Source: Nautilus pompilius
Lineage: Eukaryota; Mollusca; Cephalopoda; Nautilida; Nautilidae
Length of the DNA stretch: 64,000 bases
NCBI GenBank assembly: GCA_018389105.1
Contig: JACATO010001026.1
Coordinates: 62,001-126,000, forward strand
Direction of reading: 5' to 3'
The first letter of the stretch is position 1; each line of letters starts with the position of its first letter. The translations under genes were made by a program, and so were the position numbers. Shown piece after piece: positions 22,740-32,020 of this stretch. The notes beneath the pieces were generated by a model. It ran no database searches and was not told the origin of the DNA. It saw nothing but the letters and a program-made list of their open reading frames with translations.

Positions 22740-23300
22740 TTAGCAGGCTACTTTTCTTTTTGTAGTAACATGCAGATGTGGATAATACAACAAAGGTCTC
22801 GCCAGAGCAACAGCAGCCGCCAGTCTTCCAAACAACAAAAGCGGTCTCCGCGTAGGTTTCGCGGCTGCACAAAAGAAAATGACCGATCCCCAGCTTCACC
22901 GTGCAGCCGAGTGATTTAACTTATTTGTTTGTGAATGTGCGGCGGTAAGACATTATTTAGTAGTACAAGCGGTTGCCGCCGACCGACCGAACCCGCAGCC
23001 CGGTGTTAGTTATCTGAGGGGCGGGCGGACAGCCTAAAGGTCACGAAAAGGAAACTAGCGAGCAACTTTACCTCAGTCCATTGAACAGCTGCTTGGATTT
23101 TTCCAGCAAGTGACTATACTCGTTCACGATCTTTTTCTCATTCTCATCCATACTCATATCCACCAACATATTGAATAGTTTGATCGCTGCGCCATAGTCT
23201 CAAAGCAAGGCGACCTGGCGGGTAAAGCGCAGAATGGCAGACTCCATAGCCAGTCGGTCCATTCACTGCTCATTGTGCGCACTCCTTGTGAGCTTTACTA
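22740..23300 (-). promoter_or_regulatory. GC-richer, CpG-bearing segment around SCAI exon 1
   Basis: This segment is clearly richer in G, C and CG dinucleotides (for example CGCGTAGGTTTCGCGGC near 22,850) than the AT-rich surroundings. It spans the first recognisable SCAI exon and the start of its first intron. That is what a promoter-proximal region of a broadly expressed gene looks like; no TATA box or start site is claimed. Confidence 0.4.
23072..23169 (-). CDS. SCAI: SCAI exon 1 (coding part)
   Basis: Reads MLVDMSMDENEKKIVNEYSH then LLEKSKQLFNGL with a split Arg codon, ending at donor GTAAAG. The block LLEKSKQLFNGLR is the SCAI signature just before DLPQYG. The start is uncertain: the in-frame sequence continues upstream as MESAILRFTRQVALL, then a TGA, then DYGAAIKLFN. 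If the upstream ATG at about 23,250 was ancestral, the TGA would be a third nonsense change; if the MLVD or MSMD start is ancestral, this exon is intact. Human SCAI has a short acidic start close to this block, which favours the downstream start. Confidence 0.8.
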
Positions 23301-23639
23301 ACTCACCCGCCTAACAATATATATATTTATATATATATATATTTATTTTTTTTAAGAAGGTAATTCCGACCGGAAACACGTGCCTACATCATTGACGTTA
23401 AACCTGCTTATGATAGCCTGTTGATGAGTATGCTGTCATTCGCATTTATAATTAATACATGCCGATTCTGCGTCCCCAATAGATCCCGTCCCCCATTACG
23501 TCATCTTATTTCTGTTTAATTTAATTTATTCAAGCAAGTTCTCGGATGATCGAAGTTTAGATCTACTTTCAGAAATTCTAATTTTGTTCACTGATTAATG
23601 CGGTCTCGTATTTGCTAAACGAAATGTATTAAATGTGAC

Positions 23640-23810
23640 TTCCTGAAAGAGTAAGAAAACCAAAAAGTATCTTGGAATAGATGAAATTGATATGAGTTGG
23701 ACAACAATGGTATGAGACCAAACATAATTACTGAATATACCAGGAGAGTAAGAGTAATTCTAAAAATGGAACTAAATGCAAAGAACAAAATTGTTACTCA
23801 GAACCACAGC
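23640..23810 (+). pseudogene. R2/R4-like LINE reverse transcriptase scrap
   Basis: Two neighbouring frames give KKTKKYLGIDEIDMSWT and, after a frameshift, NGMRPNIITEYTRRVRVIL followed by KMELNAKNKIV. The order Y-L-G-I, then E-Y-x-R-R-V-R-x-x-L-K, then L-N-x-K-N-K-I matches the thumb region after the reverse transcriptase fingers in R2/R4-type LINEs from memory. The rest of the element is absent or beyond recognition. Confidence 0.5.
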
Positions 23811-24600
23811 CATCTTTGTTATAACCAAAGCAAATTTTTTGCGACAAATGCAACTTACTGTTATGAACTTAGAATAAATATCCTGAGGAATTTAAATCTA
23901 AAATTTTGGACCTGTAGGATGAGGATTTCAAAAGTTATAAATGCAAAAAAGTGCAACTTTCGATGTGTCGGCATAACTTTGACTCGTAGGGAAAATTTTC
24001 GGCATTTTAGCATTTCTCATGCAATTTTGGAGTTTTAGCTTTGATTTCATTGTTTTAAAGCTACAAAATTATGATTATTACCATTGGTGCCATTGTTTCG
24101 ACGTTTGTGCACATATGTTCTAGCCAGGTGGGGGGGGTGGATTGGGTCGCCAGGACACCGGGCAAAATCCAGATGGGTCGTTGAGTCTCTGGGCAGGTGG
24201 CGCCTGGCACCTTGTCAGTAGGTTGATCACCTGATTGGCCTCTCTAATTTCAATATTATTATGTGCTATTGAGCAACCTCCTACACTCTACATTAGTTGT
24301 AGGTGTCTGTATATGTAATTTTATGTCGGAAGTTATCAACTGTAAAATCAGATTAATGATGTCCTAGCTCCCAGGCCCTTTGGTGATAGACAAAATAAGT
24401 TCCAGCAAATATACTTGAAATTTGGTGTTCCGTACAATCTGTACTGTACTCGTACACCCAGCGTTCTCTTTTACGTCTTGCATCTAAGCCTCAATTATTT
24501 TTTTTTCGTTGTAAAGAACAAACTCTTTAAAGGGCTGAGGAAGCACAGTGATTACTAATTCATATATAATATAATATGCTAAAAAAAATTTAATGAACTA

Positions 24601-24778
24601 CAGTCATGCGCCGCATAACGACAATTCGGTCAACGACGGTGATCCCGTGAGATTATAATAGAGCTGAAAAATTCCTGTCGCCTAGTGACGTCGTAGTCAC
24701 GTGTTTGTGGTGATGTATGTGTAAACAAACCTACTGCGCTGCCAGTCGTATAAAGGTATAGCACATACAATTATCAGG
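24601..24778 (+). mobile_element. Terminal fragment of a Tigger/pogo element resembling mammalian copies
   Basis: Begins CAGTCATGCGCCGCATAACG directly after a TA. It continues with GTCAACGACGGTGATCCCGT, GAGCTGAAAAATTCCTGTCG, CCTAGTGACGTCGTAG and CTACTGCGCTGCCAGTCGTA. From memory this is very close to the end of a Tigger-type family abundant in mammalian genomes; I cannot name the subfamily with certainty. Similarity stops near 24,778, so only one end is present and no transposase is encoded here. Confidence 0.68.
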
Positions 24779-24916
24779 CCTTTTCGTAAAGGAACAATAT
24801 TATTTATGTTGTATTATTACACTCTATATCAGCAGCTGGTATTTGTTTAATACTCAATATAGAAAAAATGTGTCTAACTTATTTCATTTATTTGAATAAC
24901 TGCATATTATATATAG

Positions 24917-25460
24917 CAGGGTGGTCGAACTCAAATAAGCAAAGGGCCATTATTGATCAGGTTTATGCAAGTGAGGGCCACTCTCCAAAAAAGTTTGATT
25001 AAAAAAGATATTTATTAATACTTATACTAATAGAAAAATTTATTTACTAAAGTAGCTAGTGCAAAATTTGAGGTTTTTTGTTTTTAACTAATTCTACAAA
25101 ATCAATTTCTAAGTCAGTTAGTCAACTCCGACACATGAAGCTAGTGTTTCATCATCTAGCTGATTTCTCTCTTGACTTTATTTGGTTATAAGAGAGAAGC
25201 TGCTTTCACAAACATAGGTTGAAGAAAACATTGAAAGCATGTGAAGTGCAAAGTTATTTAGTTCAGGATATGATTCTGCATTTACCAGTTTCCAAAATTC
25301 TAATGGATTGTCAAGGTTTTGAGAAAGAAGAAAATGATCTTCTTTCAGCTCACATAATTCCAACTGCAGTTGAGCAGGTGCCTTATCCACTTCTATAGTA
25401 AAGGGATTGCTCAGTATCTTAAGGTCATCCTGAAACCACCTATAGAAAGAAAGCAACGGA
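24917..25460 (-). pseudogene. hAT transposase 3' fragment with terminal repeat
   Basis: The minus strand reads LSFYRWFQDDLKILSNPF, ELCELKEDHFLL, FWKLVNAESYPELNNFALHM and SMFSSTYVCESSFSLITK, then after a stop RNQLDDETLASCV. This is the C-terminal hATC region of a GTF2IRD2/SCAND3-type hAT transposase. The DNA end at 24,917, CAGGGTGGTCGAACTC, looks like its 3' terminal repeat. The 5' two-thirds are missing. Confidence 0.75.
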
Positions 25461-25578
25461 GTTGATGAGCTGCAGACAGGAAAAATTTAGTAGCTAATGG
25501 ACAAAAAAAAAAAAAGAGGTATTCTTGACGGTAGATGAGGCTTATGTCAATGGCCAACAGAATCTCAACATCCTAGTT

Positions 25579-25664
25579 CAGTGATGGTGAATCTTTTTAG
25601 CCTGGCATGTCGAAATTTTCATTTTTTTTTAATATTCCTGTTATTGACGTGTCACTTACATGTA
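25579..25664 (+). mobile_element. hAT terminal fragment
   Basis: CAGTGATGGTGAATCTTTTT followed by TAGCCTGGCATGTCGAAATT has the look of a common hAT end (CAGTGATGGCNAACC type). It is interrupted at 25,664 by the pogo/Tigger-type element. The far end was not found. Confidence 0.5.
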
Positions 25665-25919
25665 CAGTTTGACCTCGATTGTCCGAATGAGTCCGGCAGG
25701 GAGTATTTTGTTCGGATAACTGATCTGAAAGTAAACAAAGGAAGTCATACTGAACATAATTATGTAAAAAAAGCATGTTTACAGAGCTTTTATTTCATTC
25801 AATCAATAAAATGTGTACAAACACTGGATATTGCTTAAAAATTTGTGATATTTTTCAAATAAAATCACGTTATGTCGTTTAAATAACGAAAATATGGAGC
25901 TGAGAATTCAAGGAAACAA

Positions 25920-26330
25920 GATGTAATTACAAAAAATACCTTTACGTACATGCGCAGGAAGTTCATAGACTTCGTCGAAAACGCTAAGTTCATGTAAATA
26001 AAATTCATTGAGATAAAGGTTGGTCATTATTTTGCAAAGAAAATATCTGGTCGCTGTTGCTTGAAGTGCTTCTGTTTCTTTGTTTTTGCCAACGATGACA
26101 TTTGACGAAGATGCATCAACTTAATGGCATCGACTTCGTCTTGTGCTTCGTTCCAGTCCCTGAAAAGTCGCAAACTGTCGATAGCTTTGTTAATGGGGAC
26201 TGAAGGAGTGTCAGTATTTGATGTTCCCGATCATCCACCGCGTCCGTACTTTTCCGCTGTTCTTCCATGACTATGTTGATAACATTGGTCAACAATTTTT
26301 CAAAAGTTGTCAGCTTCTGAGATTAAATTA
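25920..26330 (-). pseudogene. Tigger transposase C-terminal remnant
   Basis: The minus strand reads INKAIDSLRLFRDWNEAQDE then VDAIKLMHLRQMSSLAKTKK and QKHFKQQRPDIFFA. The order of an A-x-x-x-L helix, an acidic linker, a helix with L-H-x-L-R, a basic K-K-x-K run and a terminal I-x-x-F-F is the C-terminal layout of Tigger/jerky-like proteins. Frameshifts surround it. It supports calling the enclosing element Tigger-type. Confidence 0.6.
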
Positions 26331-26534
26331 GCTATTTATCATGCATTTTGATGTGCTGAATTCAAATATAACAATTAGAATTGTTGGTTGGCTATTGTTC
26401 CAAAGATACAAGAAATATATTTTTTATCTTTATTTTAATTTCACATACTCTGTATATGGTTTACATAGGTTTTCAATCATGGAACACTTTTAACACTTGT
26501 AACACTTACTAAGCATTAGTTCATAGTTCAGTTC

Positions 26535-28191
26535 TTAATCAGTGTCTACTCTACGCTTTTTGGCTTGTCGCTTGTAGGCATTAAATGGAGCATCTCTTGT
26601 CACCATCCAGCAGTAGTTTGCAAGCAATGCTGGACTCCATTTGCCTTGATACCATTTCTCCATGGCTGAAATATCTTGGTGAAATCGCTCACCATGCTCG
26701 TCACTTACTGCTCTGCAGTTGGGTGGGAAAAAATCCAGATGTGAGTCCAAAAAATGCATCTTGAGTGACATATTGCATCTGATGCATTTATATGCCTTGA
26801 TGAGGTTTCCCACCAAATCCTTCTAGTTCTCTGCCTCGTTTCCAAGAAATCTTGTAACCACTAACTTGAATGATTCCCATGTCTTCTCCTTGCCATGCAG
26901 TGCACAGTCAAATTTACTATCGTGAAGAAGTTCATGAATCTAAGGACCAATAAAAACACCTTCCTTTATGTTTGCATCACTTTATCTGGGAAATTTTGTA
27001 GTGAGGTATGTGAAACCTATTTCTGCTTTGTCCATGGCTTTGACAAAGTTCTTCATCAGGCCTAATTTTATGTGTAATGATGGTAACAAAATTTTACTTG
27101 ATTCAAAAAGTGGTGGATGCTGAACATTTTTCTTCCCAGGCTCCGTTGATGGATGGAGTGGCCAGTCTCTCTTGACATAGAGGGAATCTCTCACACAACT
27201 ATCCCATTCACAAAGAAAACAACAGTATTTTGTGTATCCAACCTGCAGAACCGTCACACTGACCTGTCACTGATGATCATAGTTTATACACTTCAAAAGC
27301 TGCTTCATGTTTTCATAAGTTTTCTTCATAAGGGTTGCATACCCCAATGGAATTGATGGCAAAACATTCCCATTATTAAGCAAAACAGCTTTAAAACTCA
27401 TCTTGGATGAATCTATGAACAGCCTTCAGTCACATGGATCATGAACTATGTTGAGGGCTGCCATCAGACCACTGATATTGTTGCAGGCCACAAGATCACT
27501 CTCCATAATGAAGAATGAGTTGAATTCCTTTTGACAGTCATGGAATCTGGAAACCCTAACATCAGCTCCAGGAGATTCCACTGCTGTAGTCTAGAGCCTA
27601 ATAGCTCTGCCTTACTCTTGGGTAGCTCCAGATCCCTGAAAAGATCGTGCAGTTCATCTTGAGTTATGAGGTGTGGTTCATAGGAGGATTTTTGGTCAAA
27701 ATCTGGGTCATGTGACATTGATGGTCCAGGACTAAAATCCTCATTCTCTTCCTCATCTGACTCAATTGAGAATGATTCTGATGCATCGGGAACCGGTAGT
27801 CCTTCTCCATGGGGTACTGGACGAATAGCTGATGGAATGTTTGGATACTGCACAGCTGTTTTTCTTCCTTGACAGACCTTTCCCAACTGGAGGCATCATG
27901 CAAAAGTAATAGTTGTTGCTATGATCTGTTGGCTCTCTCCAAGTCATTGGCACAGCAAAGGTAATAAATACATTTCCTTTTCCTGTTCAACCACTTGTGA
28001 AGTTTCGTTGCACAAGTGTTGCAGCATATGCGAGTGGCCCACCTCTTGTCCTGATTGCCAATTTTGCATCCGAAATACAGGTGGTGGGCTTTCCTAACCA
28101 TAGCAGTTATACTGCTCTTCTGCAAAGCAAAAGTCACTTCACCACAAATGTAGCAGAAGTTATCTCCCTTGTTCACACAAGTATGAAGCAT
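26535..28191 (-). pseudogene. Decayed gene of an uncharacterised multicopy invertebrate protein family
   Basis: I recognise the family but know no assigned function. From the start: MLHTCVNKGDNFCYICGEVT and ICCNTCATKLHKWLNRKRK form paired C-x2-C motifs with a ZAD-like look. Then comes a second zinc-type motif (YFCMMPP, first Cys replaced by Tyr), an acidic Ser-rich linker (27,700-27,790), and conserved blocks RLFIDSSKMSFKAVLL, YCCFLCEWDSC, LLPSLHIKLGLMKNFVKAM and FPPNCRAVSDEHGERFHQDI, ending near 26,535. The acidic residues in FIDSSK and SDEHGERFHQD could be catalytic; that is inference. Frameshifts near 27,975, 27,870 and 27,570 and stops near 27,432, 27,270, 26,985 and 26,824 kill it. Copies with the same block order occur in aphids, Hydra and spiders from memory, pointing to a mobile element. 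Confidence 0.72.
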
Positions 28192-28393
28192 CTGAAAGAA
28201 CAGAAGTAAAAACTAGAAGATGAGAAGTAACAATACTTAATAACTTGATACATCAATATATAGGCCAAATACAAAATACATAGTGTATTTAGTATTAGGC
28301 CTACAAACACTAGGCATCTCAGCGACATCTAGACGGTTTGGTTTATAGAATAAATATTTATTTTTAGAATAAATAAATATAAATATAACTTAC
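28192..28393 (-). other. Probable intron in the 5' leader of the uncharacterised gene
   Basis: On the minus strand a strong donor, AAGG then GTAAGTTATATT, lies at 28,393. A good acceptor, GTTCTTTCAG, ends at 28,192, and the ATG of the zinc-motif frame follows at once (28,191-28,189). A spliced noncoding leader joined exactly to the start codon would mean the family is expressed through host splicing. Confidence 0.55.
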
Positions 28394-28912
28394 CCTTCAA
28401 TGACAAGGAAAATTACTGCACAACCACTCATTCGACAGCTGCAACAACACTGAAAGTGTGTGAGAGTCTGATGTATGCTGTGTATATATGTGCATGTTCA
28501 CGCATGTTCATACTCGTTGTGACACAGTACCATAACTTGAAAACTAGAGCTGATCAACAATTTTAAACATCATTTCCATTCTCAGTGACCAACAATTAGT
28601 CAAGATTGACTTCAATTGTTTCAGAAGCATTTTGATGTAGACCAATGTAATCTGATCATCGCTGAGTATCATTTTTCATTCATTTTTTAAACAGGTAATG
28701 CAAGGTCTTTAAACCTCAATTAATAAAGACATTTAAAAAAAGACTGAAAGAAAGAAATCATCATATTAAACAATAATAATTATAGCATGTTTCTAATGTT
28801 CTCAAGTTTGGGTCACATACAGTATGCCTAATTAAATATTCACGGGACCTTGAGATCTTGTCCAGATAATCCGAAATTCAGATAAGCGAGGTTTACCTGT
28901 ATACATGTACAG

Positions 28913-28928
28913 TATATATATATATATA
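28913..28928. repeat. (TA)n microsatellite
   Basis: A short TA run directly beside the right end of the pogo-type element. Confidence 0.7.
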
Positions 28929-30290
28929 GAGCTAATCATATTAATTTATAAAATCTTAATTAACATTGTTACAGTGTGTTATGGATGTGTATGTGTAAGA
29001 GATGGATAATCAATTATAATAATAGAAATTCATAAAATTATTTCTTTAATTTGCCAGATTAAATCTAAAAGATATGCTTATTAGTAAAAAGAAATAATTT
29101 ACCTCAGTTTTATCTACCATAAATACACATGAGATGGTACCATATAACAAAACAATGGTACTAGAGACATTGAAATACCATTACAGTGATGCTATTTTAG
29201 CCAGGCTTCATTTGAATGTTTCTAGCATGTTTACAAAATCAGAATTATCTAAATGGTAAAAGCCAAGTTTTTTCTATCTATATTTCTTAATAATACTAAT
29301 AATCTGATGAGTGATGATACTGTAAAACACTTTTTAATTGTAAAAACATCCTTATAATTTTGTATCAAAAACAACTTTCTAATTTACAAAAAGAAAATGC
29401 AAAGATGAAATAGAATTACACATAAAGGTGCAGAATGGAGCTATACTTGAGTTTGTAAGATAAGAAAATGAAATTGTCAAGCTAGTAAAGTAACTGCTCA
29501 AGAAAACTTTATTAAGTGGTACAAAACCCAGAACAGTCCATTTTTAAACACATGCAGAATTAAAACAATAAAAAATACAGCAGTTGAAACAGCATGGGAC
29601 ATAGATATTGGCACTTGTCTGATATCTTTAAACAATAACCTATATGACAATGTACTTGAGAAAAACCTGTTAAGAAATGAAGGATTTAAAACCAAAAGTC
29701 AGAGTAGGAAATTTACAGAAGAGTTGTTATAAAAAACTTTCCAATGGGAAACTCATTAACAGACAATGACTTATGTACTCTAATGCAAAAGTGTTGTCTT
29801 TTGTTTTGCATGCAACATTTGCAAGGTTAACATAATAACCATAGGTTATTAATGAGTGGCAAAATCTTAGTCTATCAGTTTCACAATATGAAAAGGCACA
29901 GCACATTGAAAGTATGCATAAATAGAAAGAGATGATTTTAAGGTTAAATAATCAGAAAACTATTGATGCAGAATCTTAAATAATGCTGCATTCAGAAAAG
30001 CAAAACAGGTGTGTATCCTGAAACATGTAATCTAAAATTGGATATCTAATGACATGCAACCCTGGTTTCAGACTGTGATGAAAAATTATACCAGCTCAGA
30101 AATGTAAACTTTTTGGCTTTATAGTGCTGCTTGAAAAATTTGACATAGTAATTGTGAACATCACTGAAGAGTCACTGAAAATGAGCAGATATTGTCAATG
30201 AAAGTAAATCAAGAAAGAAAATTATTTCATTGGTATCTTTGGCTAAATATTTTTGCAGTAATTTAGATTGCATTTTTTATGTCATCAAAA
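28929..30290. other. AT-rich stretch without recognisable gene
   Basis: No coding block, transposon end or repeat array was recognised here. The part beyond about 30,080 may be the upstream end of the hAT relic that follows. Confidence 0.4.
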
Positions 30291-30299
30291 GCAGATGTC

Positions 30300-32020
30300 A
30301 TTGGTACTGATATTTTTAGACATTAGTGATTCAGCTCAGATTAGTTATGGAAATATTTATTAGATTTTTTAAAGTAAACAACATGACCAGTATTGAATTT
30401 CTCCAAGCAATCTTTGATGAATTAAAGCAATTGAAATTGTATCTAACAGAGGTTACAGGAGAAAGTTATGATGATGTTGCTAACATGAAAAGATGTGTTT
30501 CTGGAATGCAGGCAAGAAGGCAGAAAACTGGCATACCTTTTTTGTTCATTGTGCATGTCCTAGCATTTGTTTGATTTTGTGTGATATAACCAAGTTTCTT
30601 GCAGATGTTATTTCTTTCTTAGCTTTACTATAACACACAAGGTCTGTAGAAAAAGTATCGGACTTTATTTTTTCCCATGGGAAGTAATAATGTTACGGAA
30701 GAAAAAGTGTGCATAGTGGAGCCGCATGCCTTCATGCGCATGCGTGGTTTTTGGCGGGCTTCCTGGATATGTCAGTTGCTGTCAGGCAGACAGCATGTGA
30801 GGTGCTTTACTACTTATTCATCGTATTTTCATTTTGTCCGTGATGACGGAATGTGTGGAGCAACAATCTTGCATCAATTTTCGCCAAAAGCTTGGAGATA
30901 CCCAAGTAGAAACAATTCGCAAAATTCAACAGGCTTTTGGTGACGATGCCATGGGTGTTACCCAAATAAAAGAATGGTACAAACAGGTTCAAAGATGGCC
31001 GCACATCAATGGAGAGTGGCCAGCATTCTGGGAGGCTGTCAACAAGCTGTAATGCAGTTGTTATTGAGAAAGTGCAGACCTTGATAATGGAGGATCGTTG
31101 TTTTGACGGTGCGGGAAATTGGTGACGAGGTTGGGATCAGTAAAGATTCTGCACATGCAATTTTAAAGGAGGATTTGGGCTTGCGCAGAGTGGCAGCGAA
31201 ATTTGTGCCCAAGCTGCTTTCTCAGGAATAACAAAAACTTCGTCTTGAGGTTGCGCAGGACCTGCTGGATACTGCCAACAAGGATCCTTTGTTCCAGAAT
31301 ACTGAGATAACTGGAGATGAGACGTGGGTGTATAGGTACGACCTGGAAACCAAGCTCAGTCGTCACAGCGGAAGCACCCAACATCACCAAGGATCAAAAA
31401 AGCACTTCAGGTCTGGAGCAAAATCAAGGTGATGCTGACTGTTTTCTTCAACTACTGAGGCGTTGTGCACCATGAATACACACCAGAAGGACAAGCAGTT
31501 ACAAAGGAGTACTATCAGGAAGTCCTCCGTCGTCTTCATAATGCAGTTCGGTGCAAGAGACCGGATCTGTGGGCCTTGCAAAACTGGCAGTTGCATCATG
31601 ACAACGCCCCAGCTCATTCATCGCAGCTGATCCAAGGTTTCTTAGCAAAGAAAAGCATTTTGCTCATTCACCAGGCTACCTACTCTCCAGATATGGCTCC
31701 TTCTGACTTCTGGTTGTTCCAAAAAATGAAGAAGCCACTGAAAGGCTCCCACTTTGAGAGCCAAGAGGACATCATATGGAATGCAACGGCAGAGATGAGA
31801 GCCATTCCAGAATAAGTATTACAGATGTGCTTCAAACAGTGGAAGGATCGTTGGGCTAAGTGTGTGGAGGCACAAGGGGCCTACTTCAAAGGGGATTAGC
31901 AATTGAACCCCACCAAGTACATAATTTTTTTTTCCCAGCCTAAAGTTGTATACTTTTTCAAGAGACCTCGTATGCTTTTTTTTCAGTTTCCACTCAACAA
32001 TGAGAAATAAAAACACATAG
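30300..32020 (+). pseudogene. hAT relic (ZMYM1/P52rIPK-like), split by a mariner
   Basis: Before the mariner the plus strand gives SIEFLQAIFDELKQLKLYLT then GESYDDVANMKRCVSGMQAR and, in a shifted frame, LCDITKFLADVISFLAL. This is the block with the second catalytic region (G-x-x-Y-D-x-x-A-N-M) and the following H-x-L-N-L-type helix of ZMYM1/52-kDa-repressor hAT transposases. After the mariner, YAFFFSFHSTMRNKNT (31,971-32,020) resembles the next conserved block (F-F-S-x-S-x-x-R-W). Much of the catalytic His block is replaced and stops are present, so it is old and dead. Confidence 0.6.
30638..31970 (+). mobile_element. Mariner element, family A copy 3, inactive
   Basis: A 1333-bp mariner of the same family as the copies at 3.2 and 6.9 kb. 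The left end is CAAGGTCTGTAGAAAAAGTA; the right end is reversed CGAGGTCTCTTGAAAAAGT. TA flanks the right side; the left side shows CA, presumably a mutated TA. The transposase is on the plus strand in several frames: MEQQSCINFRQKLGDTQVE from about 30,857, a first catalytic block ITGDETW near 31,310, LHHDNAPAHSS and SPDMAPSDFWLF near 31,592-31,725. It has many frameshifts and stops. Confidence 0.93.

Larger units (their letters stand above)
6221..23169 (-). pseudogene. SCAI: SCAI homologue, first three recognisable exons; probable pseudogene or exon-skipping gene
   Basis: SCAI (suppressor of cancer cell invasion, UPF0682 family) is a conserved animal nuclear protein known as a co-repressor that binds MRTF at SRF targets and as a partner of 53BP1 in DNA repair. 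Three exons match it in order on the minus strand: 23,169-23,072 (ending EKSKQLFNGL), 14,147-14,052 (DLPQYGHKQ, SYFGRTFDVYTKLWKFQQ) and 6307-6221 (KYGLKRWQIGEIASKIGQLY). Splice phases agree (2 to 2 to 2) and all donors and acceptors are GT/AG. The middle exon has TGA where the family has Trp and TAG where it has Gln. The next expected exon (from LRTSETS in the human protein) was not found and would lie off the left edge. Introns are full of transposons. Identity is confident; loss of function is likely but not proven, since the stop-bearing exon can be skipped in frame. Confidence 0.85.
25665..28899 (-). mobile_element. Pogo/Tigger-type element enclosing a foreign gene
   Basis: Flanked by TA at 25,663-25,664 and 28,900-28,901. 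The ends are inverted repeats of the pogo type: left CAGTTTGACCTCGATTGTCC, right reversed CAGGTAAACCTCGCTTATCT, both followed by GAAT. On the minus strand at the left end lies a Tigger transposase C-terminus (about 25,920-26,330). Most of the interior (about 26,340-28,640) instead holds a gene of an unrelated uncharacterised family. The N-terminal and catalytic parts of a Tigger transposase are absent. Either the foreign gene is an insertion that also removed Tigger sequence, or it was captured. Confidence 0.7.

Noticed and set aside
22734..22919. Plus-strand Ser/Arg/Gln-rich 61-codon frame
   Set aside because: It overlaps the GC-rich region around SCAI exon 1, has no conserved motif and no splice context.
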